From JBBIWA01 sp037439425 (GTDB taxonomy: Bacteria; Acidobacteriota; Blastocatellia; RBC074): a stretch of 64,000 bases of DNA. The notes beneath the pieces were generated by a model. It saw nothing but the letters and a program-made list of their open reading frames with translations. It was not told the origin of the DNA and searched no databases. Position 1 is the first letter of the stretch, and each line of letters begins with the position of its first letter. The stretch spans positions 1 to 64,000 of the forward strand of contig JBBIWA010000017.1 in NCBI GenBank assembly GCA_037439425.1. The letters run 5' to 3'. Below are positions 44,292 through 53,223 of this stretch, in pieces. Made by a program: the position numbers and the translations under genes.

Positions 44292-44843
44292 GAAAAGGTG
44301 CGCCCTGCTTGTCCTTACTACAGCGATGTTCAAAGGGAATGAGGAGCCTGCGGTGAAAAGAGAGAGTTAGTGCTACCGTGTCACAAAATCCTTCAATTTC
44401 TTAGAGACCACCTTTGAAGTCCCCCAAGGGGACAGAGTCAAGAGCCTCTGGTTTCTCCACAAATTCTTGGCTCGCCACGCAAGTCACAGAGAACAGCCCA
44501 GGGTGAAGCACAAGCGAAACCCTGACCGGATAAGCTATCCGGCCGCAGCCTGTGAGGTGGGCAAGCGGCAGCCAAAAGGCGACGTTTGGTACCATCCATC
44601 AGGCGTCGGCAGAGGCCAGCAGGAAGATCGCCAGATGTGGAATCTCTGGAACGCGAGCGGCCAGCAAGAAGGTAGCAAGGTGTGAAACATCTGGAACCGT
44701 CATCATGCGCGCTTGAAGAGACGCCAGAGTTCGGTGTTTGCCTGCTGCGGGGGTACACAAAGAGCAATCCAAGCAACCGGTAGATGCAGCTAACCTGCTG
44801 GCTAAGCGTAACTCACGAACAAGTACGCCCTCTCCTTCGCTTC
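44292..44843. repeat. Intergenic region with a 45-bp tandem repeat (44614-44703)
   Basis: About 550 bases between the TIGR00300 gene and lutC, which converge. Two imperfect 45-base units start at 44614 and 44659 (both GGCCAGCARGAAG... ending ATCTGGAAC or TCTCTGGAAC). No convincing gene and no clear terminator are seen in the rest. Confidence 0.55.
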
Positions 44844-45596
44844 TCACTGAGGCGCAGTGTTGAGGCTATCAAGCGAAGAGGCCGCCCGCCCAATTGAATG
44901 CTGGTCAGCGAGAATGATGGCGTGCAGCTCTTTCGGCCCATGCACGCCGACGCTGAGCGTCAGTTCAATGTCGCCCGTGCGGCTGGGACCAGTGATGAAA
45001 GTAGCAGACTGGGCTGGCTCCTGACGGCTTGTGCGTTCCGCCTTCAATTGGGAGAGCACTTCCGCCAGACTGGCTTTGATCTGGTGCGGTTGAAGCACTG
45101 CAATGTGAATTGGAGGGAGAAGTGAAACCAGCAGCGCGTGCTGCTCATCGCTGCTGAGCGAGAGCGTACCCGTCTCTGCCAGCGCATCTTCAACGGCGGT
45201 CACCCCCACATCGCACCTGGCCAGATGCGCGATCACCTCTTCGTAGCTGCGATGAGCAAACTCATCGGCTGCGCTCACCGATAACTGGCGCAGAGCCAGT
45301 TGCGCAGCCAGATTCAGCTCCTGAAGTAACGACGAGCCAGAAAGTGCAACCTCGGTGGCCGCAGCACGATGGCAGATCTGTGCGATGCAAGCGGCCACCT
45401 CTTCAGCGTCGCGCGCTTCGTGCACTTTGCCGCCTGTTGCTTCCAGCACCTGCTTGAAACGAATGACCAGCCCTTCATTCCACCTTTCAGTTTTGCCGTG
45501 ATCAAACGGCAGCAGCGGCGCAGGCTGCATCGTTGTCTTTCGACCCAGCGCGCGGCGAATCTCGGTCAGAACCCGATTGCGTTCATTATCACTCAT
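44844..45596 (-). CDS. lutC: LutC/YkgG-type lactate utilisation protein
   Basis: About 250 residues of the LUD (LutC/YkgG) domain family. Visible family segments are ATEVALSGSSLLQELN, VGVTAVEDALAETGTLSLSS, SLLPPIHIAVLQPHQIKASL and, at the end, TFITGPSRTGDIELTLSVGV with HGPKELHAIILAD. LutC works with LutA and LutB in oxidising L-lactate to pyruvate. ATG 45596 lies 9 bases after the lutB stop. A 13-base tandem repeat (TATCACTCATTGC twice, 45587-45612) spans the junction and creates an alternative GTG start at 45605. Confidence 0.9.
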   Translation of the reverse strand: MSDNERNRVLTEIRRALGRKTTMQPAPLLPFDHGKTERWNEGLVIRFKQVLEATGGKVHEARDAEEVAACIAQICHRAAATEVALSGSSLLQELNLAAQLALRQLSVSAADEFAHRSYEEVIAHLARCDVGVTAVEDALAETGTLSLSSDEQHALLVSLLPPIHIAVLQPHQIKASLAEVLSQLKAERTSRQEPAQSATFITGPSRTGDIELTLSVGVHGPKELHAIILADQHSIGRAASSLDSLNTAPQ

Positions 45597-45605
45597 TGCT
45601 ATCAC

Positions 45606-47039
45606 TCATTGCTCGTTTTGCTCCTGCCATCGCTCGCGGAATGATTTGCCCGCCGGGGCAGGAAAGTCACGATAGTCAGTCCACTCCTTGAGCGGTGGCA
45701 CACCAGAATGCGTGATCTTGCCGCCATCGGCGAGTATCTGCGCTAGCTTGCGCATCACACGCCCAGCTGCGGCAAACCACTTCGGATGGCGTACCATCAC
45801 CGAGTAAGCGCGCATTGCCAACCGCTCACCCAGCTTTTGCGCATCAAGCTTAGTTGTAGTCGTTGCCGTGCTGTTGACTTGATGGCGCAACTGGAGCAGC
45901 AGGTCGGGCAGATTGATCTTGACCGGGCAGGCATCTTTGCACGCGCCACAGAGGCTGGAAGCGAAAGGAAGCTCGCTCGCCTTCTGCAAACTTTGCAACT
46001 GCGGCGTGATCACCGCTCCGATAGGACCGGGATAGATCCAGCCATAAGCCTGCCCGCCGATCTTCTGATAAACCGGACAAACGTTGAGACACGCGCCGCA
46101 ACGAATGCAGTAAAGCGACTCGCGCATCTTCTCGTCAGCCAGCATGCGCGTGCGACCGTTATCCATAATCACCAGATGAAACTCCGGCTCGATGCGCCCT
46201 CTCTCCAGGCGTTTTGGGCCAGTGATGAATGACACATAAGAGGACATCAGTTGCCCTGTCGCGCTGCGCGGAAGCAGGCGCAAAAAGACGGCCAGGTCTG
46301 CAAAGCGCGGGATGACCTTCTCAATGCCCATCAAGGCGACGTGCAGCGGCGGCAGTTGCGTGCTCAACCGGATGTTGCCCTCGTTTTCGACCAGTACGAT
46401 GGTGCCGGTCTCGGCAATGGCGAAGTTAACACCCGTGATGCCCATCTCTGCCGAGAGAAATTCATTTCGCAATTTCTCCCGCGCAATCGCCGTCAGTTCT
46501 TCGACCACTTCGGTGCGCATCACCTGCAGCTTGTCAGCGAAGAGATCGCCGATTTGCTCGCGCGTTTTATGAATTGCTGGCGCGATGATGTGAGTTGGGC
46601 GCTCGCGCGCCAGCTGAATGATGTATTCGCCGAGGTCGGTTTCCACAGGGCGCACGCCAGCAGCCTCGAGCGCCTGATTGAGTTCGACCTCTTCGGTCGC
46701 CATTGATTTGCTCTTGACCGCTGTTTTGACTCCGCGTGAGCATGCCAGTTGATTGATGTAGTGGCAGACATCCTCGCCTGTGCTGGCCCAGTAGACCTTC
46801 CCGCCGAGCGCCGTCACTCGCTCGGCGAGCTGCTCTAAATAGTAATCGAGGTGATTGAGCGTATGTTCTTTGATCTGTCTGGCGCGTTCACGCAGCTCTT
46901 CCCATTCAGGCAAATTGGCTGTGGCTTTGCGGCGCAGCTCAACAAACCTGCCAGTGGCGCGTTTGAGCGCCAATTGGAGCGTCACATTTTGAAGCGCCGA
47001 ATGCGAACGTTGAGCAAGCGTCTGTTGTGTGATCTCCAT
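45606..47039 (-). CDS. lutB: LutB/YkgF-type iron-sulfur protein
   Basis: A 477-residue protein. The N-terminal LUD domain (GGKVYWASTGEDVCHYINQL; KSKSMATEEVELNQALEAAG; TGVNFAIAETGTIVLVENEG) is followed by a ferredoxin-like domain with two 4Fe-4S motifs, CIRCGACLNVCPVYQKIGG and CGACKDACPVKINLP. LutB transfers electrons in the LutABC lactate oxidase. AAGGAG lies 7 bases before ATG 47039. It forms an operon with lutC; no lutA (CCG-domain) gene is adjacent, so the third subunit must be elsewhere or missing. Confidence 0.93.
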   Translation of the reverse strand: MEITQQTLAQRSHSALQNVTLQLALKRATGRFVELRRKATANLPEWEELRERARQIKEHTLNHLDYYLEQLAERVTALGGKVYWASTGEDVCHYINQLACSRGVKTAVKSKSMATEEVELNQALEAAGVRPVETDLGEYIIQLARERPTHIIAPAIHKTREQIGDLFADKLQVMRTEVVEELTAIAREKLRNEFLSAEMGITGVNFAIAETGTIVLVENEGNIRLSTQLPPLHVALMGIEKVIPRFADLAVFLRLLPRSATGQLMSSYVSFITGPKRLERGRIEPEFHLVIMDNGRTRMLADEKMRESLYCIRCGACLNVCPVYQKIGGQAYGWIYPGPIGAVITPQLQSLQKASELPFASSLCGACKDACPVKINLPDLLLQLRHQVNSTATTTTKLDAQKLGERLAMRAYSVMVRHPKWFAAAGRVMRKLAQILADGGKITHSGVPPLKEWTDYRDFPAPAGKSFRERWQEQNEQ

Positions 47040-47381
47040 GCTGGACTCCTTCTTTTGAGCTACTACCTGAACAGATTTCCCCTCTCAAGTTATCTTCGCG
47101 TTCCTTCAGAATCCGACCAGCCAGCCAAATCAGAATCCTCTGGAAAACTGCATGGTATACCCCAAGCTTTAGCGGCTTTACAACAGATAGCCTAGGGTGA
47201 AGGCAAAACAGCCGCCCCCTCAAATGGGTGGCCCCACTGCCTCTTGGCTGCGGTCGCCCGCCTCGTGGGCTGTGGCCGGATCCAGCCTACCCAGTCATGG
47301 TTTAGCCTGCGTTTCACCCTGGACTGGATTCTGGCAGGGTTTACTTCGGATGTGCAGCTACTTGTGGAGAACCTAATTGCG

Positions 47382-47667
47382 GATTGCGAATTGCGAATTG
47401 CGGATTTGCCAGGCGGGTGACAGCTTGCTGTGAGCGGGTGGGTTCTTTTTTCAGCCCGCCCACGCGGGCAACAGCATATAGCCTGGGGTGACTTGTGGAT
47501 TGCGAATTGCGGATTGCGGATTTGCCAACTGGGTGACGGCTTGCTGTGATCGGTTGGGCTCTCTTTTCAGCCCGCGCAGGCGGGCGACAGCATATAGCCT
47601 GGGGTGCAAACCCCAGGAATGAGCAACCACCCAATCAAACGAGCCCGCGCAGGCTGGCGACAGCGAT
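47382..47667. repeat. 116-bp tandem repeat (two full copies and a partial third)
   Basis: Unit 1 (47382-47497) and unit 2 (47498-47613) each begin with heptamer-like GGATTGCGAATTGCG, contain a stem built from TCAGCCCGC and GCGGGC, and end CAGCATATAGCCTGGGGTG. The third copy is partial (about 47642-47667). After unit 2 a CCTGGGGT-GCAA-ACCCCAGG hairpin closes the array. It lies in the 1.28-kb spacer between lutB and the ATP synthase operon. Bases 47040-47340 and 47700-47980 show no gene I can support. Confidence 0.85.
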
Positions 47668-47990
47668 TAGATGGAATACGGATGTTCAGTTTATACTCCA
47701 AGCTCCTCTCCTATCTTATCTTTTCACCTAAATTTTGCGCAAAAATAAGAGATCTCTACCACGTCAGGAAGAAGCTTTACCGATAAGTAGCGGGCCAGTT
47801 GCAGGGGGTTGGTGCTCGGACCAATGGTTCCGCCTGGCCGCTGCAGCGAGGCGGGTGGTGAGAAAGTGGTGGCTCTTCGAGTCTGTGTGACGAATAACAG
47901 GCTAGACCTGATGAGACCTCTGGTAGCGAATCGAAATAAGGTTAGCCGCTTGATGCCTACCAAGCCCTGGTTGGCACACCGGGTACTCCT

Positions 47991-48223
47991 GGGTGCACGA
48001 TTGTAGGGTGAAAAAGCAGTAAGTATCGGTGGTGAGCCCCGGTGGGGGCCTCAGATGATAGCGAGTCTGAGCCAGCGCGGGTGGGGCCAGGTCTGTAGAG
48101 CCTAAGGCCGCCCCGGCCGTGGCAGGTGGTATGGTGGGCGAGAGCTTCCTCTCCACCAGCGCCCCTAGCGGGGCTAAGGCTTCAACCGATCTTCTTTTGA
48201 CCCTACAATCGTGACGTGCACCC
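47991..48223. repeat. Widely spaced inverted repeat upstream of the ATP synthase operon
   Basis: GGGTGCAC-GATTGTAGGGT (47991-48009) is complementary to ACCCTACAATC-gtgac-GTGCACCC (48200-48223): 19 pairs with a 5-base bulge, enclosing 190 bases of GC-rich sequence with further local hairpins. The right arm ends 9 bases before the putative -35 box. It could be a small non-autonomous mobile element or a structured RNA closed by a terminal helix; no known RNA family is recognised. Confidence 0.6.
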
Positions 48224-48232
48224 GGTACTCCG

Positions 48233-48260
48233 TTGACACTGTGTGAAAATATGTGCTAAT
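48233..48260 (+). promoter_or_regulatory. Candidate promoter of the ATP synthase operon
   Basis: TTGACA (48233-48238), a 16-base spacer and GCTAAT (48255-48260), the latter matching the last four -10 bases. It lies about 55 bases upstream of the first gene. Confidence 0.4.
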
Positions 48261-48316
48261 TATTCTTGCTCATTTGAGGAATCGCCTTATCATATCAGAT
48301 TCTAGAGGAAGATTAA

Positions 48317-48805
48317 GTGGTGGATGTTGCCCTCTTCGTGCTGCTGGCAGGTAATATTCTGAGCCTTGATGGATCGTTCCTGTTCATCTTCATCTCGATC
48401 TTCGTGCTGATCTTTATCCTTAACGCCACGCTGTTTCGTCCGATCAATCAAGTACTTGACGAACGTGAGCGGTTAAGTGGTGGAAGGCTGGCAGAAGCCC
48501 GGCAGATGTTGGCGCAGTATGAGGAACGATTGCAGTATTACGAGGCACAGACCCGCGCAGCGCGCGCCGCAAGTTACCAACTGTTGGAAGCGCAGCGCCG
48601 CCAGGCACTCAATGCGCGCCAAGAGATGCTGGCTCAGGTGAAGGCGGAGACCTCGGCCCAGATTGAGGCCGCCAAACAAGAGATTGCCGATCAGGTCAAG
48701 GTCACGCGCGCCAGTCTGGAACAGGAAGCGCGGGTACTCGCTATGAGCATCTCCTCAAATATTCTACAACGCCCTGTCACATTGCTGGAGGGGATCGGAA
48801 GATAA
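48317..48805 (+). CDS. ATP synthase F0 subunit b' (AtpF-like)
   Basis: A 162-residue protein with one N-terminal membrane helix (FLFIFISIFVLIFILNATLF) followed by RPINQVLDERERLSGGRLAE and a long right-handed coiled coil (EAQRRQALNARQEMLAQVKA). It starts with GTG 48317, decided by AGAGGAAG 7 bases upstream. The next gene encodes a second b-type subunit, so this is the b' of a heterodimeric stator stalk, as in photosynthetic and many other bacteria. Its stop overlaps the next start (TAATG). Confidence 0.88.
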   Translation: MVDVALFVLLAGNILSLDGSFLFIFISIFVLIFILNATLFRPINQVLDERERLSGGRLAEARQMLAQYEERLQYYEAQTRAARAASYQLLEAQRRQALNARQEMLAQVKAETSAQIEAAKQEIADQVKVTRASLEQEARVLAMSISSNILQRPVTLLEGIGR

Positions 48806-49359
48806 TGACAAAACTAGCTCAGCTTTCCTCGCTCCTGCTCTGCTTCCCACATCTGTTAACACTTCCGTCACCAGGATTGGCTTTAGCCAATCCGGTTCTC
48901 GCCAAGACAGTTAATCTCGCGATCTTCCTGCTAATCCTTTATCTGGTTTTGCGGAAACCGACGCGCGAGTTCTTCCGCAAACGTTTCCTGGAGATACGCA
49001 CCTCGCTGGAGCGCGCCGCCAAAGAGAAAGAGTTAGCCGCGGCCAGGCTCGCTGAGATCGACGCGCGGCTCAATCGCCTGGACGCAGAACTGGCTGAGAT
49101 TCGCGCTCAGGCTGAACGGGAGGCTGCCGCCGAGCGAGCACGTATCGAGCAAACAGCACACGAGGAGGCCGAGAAGTTACGCCTCCTGGCGCAGCGTGAA
49201 ATCGAGGCGGCGAAAAAGACGGCCCTGGTCGAGCTGAAGCAGTTCGCGGCCGAAAAGTCAGTCGAACTGGCCGAAGAGATTATCCGACGTGAACTCACCC
49301 AGGAAGATGACGCGAGACTGCTGAGGCGGCTGAGTGAAGAGTTCGAGCGAGTGAAATAG
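48805..49359 (+). CDS. atpF: ATP synthase F0 subunit b
   Basis: A 184-residue stator subunit. A first hydrophobic stretch (LSSLLLCFPHLLTLPSPGLA) may be a signal-like leader; the membrane helix follows (TVNLAIFLLILYLVL), then RKPTREFFRKRFLEIRTSLE, a basic-hydrophobic pattern typical of subunit b. A long Ala/Glu-rich coiled coil continues to the C-terminus (FAAEKSVELAEEIIRRELTQ), which contacts delta. Coupled to b' by a TAATG overlap; 70 bases separate it from atpH. Confidence 0.92.
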   Translation: MTKLAQLSSLLLCFPHLLTLPSPGLALANPVLAKTVNLAIFLLILYLVLRKPTREFFRKRFLEIRTSLERAAKEKELAAARLAEIDARLNRLDAELAEIRAQAEREAAAERARIEQTAHEEAEKLRLLAQREIEAAKKTALVELKQFAAEKSVELAEEIIRRELTQEDDARLLRRLSEEFERVK

Positions 49360-49429
49360 ACTGATCAGCGGTCAGTGGTTAGCCCGCGACGGAAAACTGG
49401 ATACCGAGCAGTGATCAACTTATGAGTTT

Positions 49430-49972
49430 ATGAGTAACGCTACCATTGCTAATCGCTATGCACGTGCGCTGGCCGATGTCATCAGCGAGCGTCATGAAGT
49501 GACCGATGTCGTCGGTGAGTTAAGCGCCTTCGCGCAGTTGATGCAGCAACACGGCCCGCTGCGCGAGGTCTTCGCCAGTCCAGCCATCCCGCTTGAGCGC
49601 AAGCGTGGTGTGCTGAACGAGGTGCTTCAACGAATGCAAGTGCGCAAGACAACCAGTAACTTTCTGCAGTTGCTGTTGGCTAATCATCGGTTGCATAACC
49701 TTGATCAGATCCTCAGCAGTTTGGGCCGCGAACTGGATCAGCGCAGTGGTATTGTCATGGCCGAAGTGACCACGGCGCGCGCCATCAGCGAGTCGGAGCG
49801 CGAACTGTTGCTCGGAAGGCTGCGCGCGATGACAGGCAAGGAGGTGCGCCTGCAATTCCGCACCGATCCCAGCCTCATTGGCGGCGTGGTTACGCGCATT
49901 GGCAGTCTGATCTTTGATGGATCAATCAAGACTCAACTGGCCCAGATGAAACAGCGCCTCCAGCAACCATAG
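49430..49972 (+). CDS. atpH: ATP synthase F1 subunit delta
   Basis: A 180-residue OSCP/delta subunit linking the stator stalk to the alpha3beta3 head. Family segments are IANRYARALADVISERHEV at the N-terminus, LLLANHRLHNLDQILSSL in the middle and the C-terminal DPSLIGGVVTRIGSLIFDGS. The start has no strong ribosome binding site, and the spacer in front contains a short repeated GATCAGCGGTCAGTGG-like word. The 108-base gap to atpA contains another word repeat (GAGTGACAAG twice). Confidence 0.94.
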   Translation: MSNATIANRYARALADVISERHEVTDVVGELSAFAQLMQQHGPLREVFASPAIPLERKRGVLNEVLQRMQVRKTTSNFLQLLLANHRLHNLDQILSSLGRELDQRSGIVMAEVTTARAISESERELLLGRLRAMTGKEVRLQFRTDPSLIGGVVTRIGSLIFDGSIKTQLAQMKQRLQQP

Positions 49973-50080
49973 CGAAGAACGAGTGCTGAGAAGGCGGCCA
50001 GGATTTATCTCAGTGACAAGAGATGAGTGACAAGTTAGAACTCCTTTCCCACTCGTCACTCATCCTGCTTCGGAGCGAAC

Positions 50081-51616
50081 ATGGCAAACGAAATCAGAGC
50101 GGACGAGATCAGTAAGATCATTCGACAGCAGATCGAGAACTTTGATAGCGGGATGACCGTCGCTGAGGTCGGTACGGTAATCAAGGTCGGCGATGGGATT
50201 GCGGAGATCCACGGCCTGGATCGCGTCATGGCCGGTGAGCTGCTGGAATTTGAGCAAGGAGCCAGCGGGCTGGCGCTCAACCTCGAAGAGGACAAAGTCG
50301 GCTGCGTGCTTTTAGGGGACTACCAGGGAGTGAAAGAAGGTGGCCTGGTCAAACGCACCAAGCGCATCATCGAAGTGCCTGTCGGAGAAGCACTCATTGG
50401 CCGCGTCGTCAATGCGCTCGGCCAACCGGCTGATGGCAAAGGTCCCATCTTCACAGAGCATTTTAATCCGATCGAGCGCCTGGCTCCTGGCATTGTTGAT
50501 CGCCAACCGGTGAAGGAACCGGTACAAACCGGCCTCAAAGCCATTGACTCGATGGTGCCGATTGGGCGCGGCCAGCGCGAGTTAATCATCGGAGACCGGC
50601 AAACAGGTAAGACAGCCATCGCGATTGATACGATCATCAACCAGAAGGGTAAGGACATGATTTGTATCTACGTCGCCATCGGTCAGAAGGCTTCGACCAT
50701 TGCCCAGGTGCGTGCCACACTTGAGAAGTATGGCGCGATGGATTACACGACCATCGTGGCGGCTGCTGCCTCTGATCCGGCGGCGATGCAATACATCGCG
50801 CCTTACGCCGGCTGCGCCATGGGAGAATATTTCCGGGACCGCGGCCGCGCGGTGCTGTGTGTTTACGATGATCTGTCAAAACACGCCGCAGCTTATCGCG
50901 AAATCAGCCTCTTGCTGCGCCGTCCTCCTGGGCGCGAAGCCTATCCGGGCGATGTCTTCTACCTCCACTCGCGCCTGCTTGAGCGCGCTGCGAAATACAG
51001 CGATGAGAAGGGCGGCGGGAGCTTGACCGCCTTGCCAGTGATCGAGACGCAGGCGGGTGATATTTCAGCCTACATCCCGACCAATGTGATCTCGATTACG
51101 GACGGTCAGATCTTCCTCGAATCCGACCTCTTCAATGCGGGCATCCGTCCGGCGATCAACGTCGGTAACTCAGTGAGCCGCGTCGGCGGCAACGCTCAGA
51201 TCAAGGCGATGAAGCAGGTCGCCGGCCGCCTGCGCCTGGAGCTGGCGCAATACCGTGAGCTGGCCGCCTTCGCCATGTTCGCTTCGGACCTCGATCCAGC
51301 CACGCAACGCCAGCTGGCGCGCGGTCAGCGCCTGACGGAGATTCTCAAGCAAGATCAATACCAGCCGATGGATGTCGAAAAACAGGTGGTCGTCATCTGG
51401 GCTGCATCCAATGGCTATGTGGATGATCTGGAGGTGGCCGAAGTGCGCAAGTTCGAAGCCGCCTTGCTCAACTTCCTCGATAACAGCAAAGGCAGTTTGC
51501 TGGCCGCGATCCGTGAGCAGAAGGAGCTGAATGATGAAATCATCCGGCAGTTACACGAGGCGCTCAAAGAGTTCAAGGAGCGCTATGGGGCGCAAGCGCG
51601 AGGAGCAGCCTCTTAA
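50081..51616 (+). CDS. atpA: ATP synthase F1 subunit alpha
   Basis: A 511-residue F1 alpha subunit, the non-catalytic nucleotide-binding partner of beta. It begins with the typical IRADEISKIIRQQIENFD, has Walker A GDRQTGKTAIAIDTI, the segment VCVYDDLSKHAAAYREISLL (here LCVYDD) and PPGREAYPGDVFYLHSRLLE, and the arginine-bearing SVSRVGGNAQIKAMKQVAG. Length and motifs are standard. Fourth gene of the partial operon; gamma follows 73 bases later. Confidence 0.98.
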   Translation: MANEIRADEISKIIRQQIENFDSGMTVAEVGTVIKVGDGIAEIHGLDRVMAGELLEFEQGASGLALNLEEDKVGCVLLGDYQGVKEGGLVKRTKRIIEVPVGEALIGRVVNALGQPADGKGPIFTEHFNPIERLAPGIVDRQPVKEPVQTGLKAIDSMVPIGRGQRELIIGDRQTGKTAIAIDTIINQKGKDMICIYVAIGQKASTIAQVRATLEKYGAMDYTTIVAAAASDPAAMQYIAPYAGCAMGEYFRDRGRAVLCVYDDLSKHAAAYREISLLLRRPPGREAYPGDVFYLHSRLLERAAKYSDEKGGGSLTALPVIETQAGDISAYIPTNVISITDGQIFLESDLFNAGIRPAINVGNSVSRVGGNAQIKAMKQVAGRLRLELAQYRELAAFAMFASDLDPATQRQLARGQRLTEILKQDQYQPMDVEKQVVVIWAASNGYVDDLEVAEVRKFEAALLNFLDNSKGSLLAAIREQKELNDEIIRQLHEALKEFKERYGAQARGAAS

Positions 51617-51689
51617 TCAAGGATGAAGAGCCAAGGGCCAAAAGCTCAAGGCTCGAAGTAGGCTTTGGCTCTTTAACCCTTTTTCACCT

Positions 51690-52586
51690 ATGCCAAATCT
51701 TCAGGACTACCGGCGGCGCGTGCGCGCCGTCAGAAACATGCGACAGATCACCAGGGCCATGAAAATGGTCTCAGCGGCAAAACTGCGGCGCGCGCAGGAA
51801 CGCGTCGTTGCCGCGCGCCCATACACCATCAAGATGATGCAGATTCTTGGCGATCTGGCGCGCCGCGCCCCCGATTATAAGCATCCGCTGTTGAGCGTGC
51901 GCCAGCGCGAGCCTGAAGAGGAATGGCCGGAACGCCTCCTGCTAGTACTCATCACGGCTGACCGCGGGCTCTGCGGGGCTTTCAATACCAATCTGGTGAA
52001 AGCGGCACAGGAATTTCTCCGCCACCACTCTGACGAGGAGGTCGAACTGGTGCTGATTGGGCGTAAAGGGCGTGATTTCTTCCGCCGCCGCCCAGTCAAG
52101 ATTCGACGCGAACATATAGGTGTGACCGGCGCTGGCCGAGTCAACTTCCTGGACGCTGTCAAGATCGCTCAAGAAATCATCACTGACTTCACTCATCCAG
52201 AGCATCCCTTCGATCGCGTCTATCTGATCTACAATGAATTCAAGTCAGCAATTCAGCAACGCGTCGTCACTGAACCAGTATTGCCGATAGGCCAGATCAA
52301 ACCAGCCACGGCTGAGCCAGGTGAGCTATTGACGGAGTATCTTTATGAGCAGCCGCCTGACGAGATCTTCGGGATCCTGTTGCCAAAGATGGTCGAGACG
52401 CAGATCTACCGCGCGCTGCTTGAATCGGTCGCTTCTGAGCAGGGTGCGCGGATGGCGGCGATGGATTCAGCCTCGAAGAACGCTGATGAGATGATTGATC
52501 GCTTGACGCTGGAGATGAACCGCGTGCGCCAGGCGGCGATCACACGCGAAATCATCGAGGTGGTCAGTGGCGCGGAAGCTTTGTGA
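51690..52586 (+). CDS. atpG: ATP synthase F1 subunit gamma
   Basis: A 298-residue central-stalk rotor subunit. The N-terminal helix RVRAVRNMRQITRAMKMVSA and the following AAKLRRAQERV, the middle ITADRGLCGAFNTNLVKAA and the C-terminal helix ENADEMIDRLTLEMN-like stretch (here NADEMIDRLTLEMNRVRQAA) with ITREIIEVVSGAEAL are all family-typical. It ends the ATP synthase cluster; beta and epsilon do not follow, which is unusual. A small hairpin CAGCTTGC-CGTA-GCAAGCTG (52623-52642) lies after the stop. Confidence 0.97.
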   Translation: MPNLQDYRRRVRAVRNMRQITRAMKMVSAAKLRRAQERVVAARPYTIKMMQILGDLARRAPDYKHPLLSVRQREPEEEWPERLLLVLITADRGLCGAFNTNLVKAAQEFLRHHSDEEVELVLIGRKGRDFFRRRPVKIRREHIGVTGAGRVNFLDAVKIAQEIITDFTHPEHPFDRVYLIYNEFKSAIQQRVVTEPVLPIGQIKPATAEPGELLTEYLYEQPPDEIFGILLPKMVETQIYRALLESVASEQGARMAAMDSASKNADEMIDRLTLEMNRVRQAAITREIIEVVSGAEAL

Positions 52587-52740
52587 CACTCCTCGTGGCT
52601 AAGCTTCTGGCCTTGTTACTAACAGCTTGCCGTAGCAAGCTGAGGGTGTGCCACAAGCATTTTACTTCTTCGTGCGCTCCTCACACCCCAAGCCAGGAAG
52701 GCTGCAGCAAGCCTCCCATAATGCCGCCCAGCAACAATCT

Positions 52741-53223
52741 ATGAGTGAAAGTATCGTGCGATCGCCGACTTTAGCTGGTTCTTTAAGCCGCAGGCTATTT
52801 TACTGGTTGCCGCCCTTGCTCTGGATGGGAGTGATCTACTGGTTTTCCACCGACAATTTCTCGGCGAACAATACGGGTTGGATCCTGGACCGGCTGATGC
52901 GCTTTCTGCTGCCGGGCATCTCTCCACAGCAGCTTCAGTTTCTTCACTACGCCCTGCGCAAGACAGGCCATTTCGCGCTCTATGCGGCATTTGCTCTGCT
53001 GCTTATGCGCGCCTTTCGGGCTGGCTCGCAGGTGCGCTGGCGCTTCCGTTGGGCGCTTTATTCGTTCTTCATTGTGAGCGGTTATGCGCTACTTGACGAG
53101 CTACATCAATCCTTCACCCGACACCGCACGGCTTCAATTTATGATAGCGCAATTGACATAGCCGGTGGGCTGACTGCTCTGTTTGTGCTCTGGTGGATCA
53201 GGATGCGGAAGAGGAGGGATTAA
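52741..53223 (+). CDS. VanZ-like membrane protein
   Basis: About 160 residues with four predicted membrane segments. The VanZ family pattern is visible: FYWLPPLLWMGVIYWFSTDN, LRKTGHFALYAAFALLLMRA with the conserved KxxHF-like motif, LLDELHQSFTRHRTASIYDS and AIDIAGGLTALFVLWW. VanZ homologues affect cell-envelope glycopeptide sensitivity in some species, but the biochemical role is unknown. ATG 52741 gives the family-typical N-terminus; the frame runs upstream to 52648 without support. It ends in a TTAA shared with the convergent small gene. Confidence 0.85.
   Translation: MSESIVRSPTLAGSLSRRLFYWLPPLLWMGVIYWFSTDNFSANNTGWILDRLMRFLLPGISPQQLQFLHYALRKTGHFALYAAFALLLMRAFRAGSQVRWRFRWALYSFFIVSGYALLDELHQSFTRHRTASIYDSAIDIAGGLTALFVLWWIRMRKRRD

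Noticed and set aside
47382..47667. CRISPR array
   Set aside because: Repeats of 116 bp in only two full copies, without regular unique spacers or cas genes; this is a plain tandem repeat.
47902..48156. 84-codon minus-strand frame in the spacer before the ATP synthase operon
   Set aside because: No ribosome binding site, no family resemblance, and it overlaps one arm of the inverted repeat.
47991..48223. Retron msr-msd or integron attC site
   Set aside because: The terminal inverted repeat is suggestive, but there is no reverse transcriptase or integrase gene nearby and the attC core motifs (RYYYAAC/GTTRRRY) are not found at the arms.
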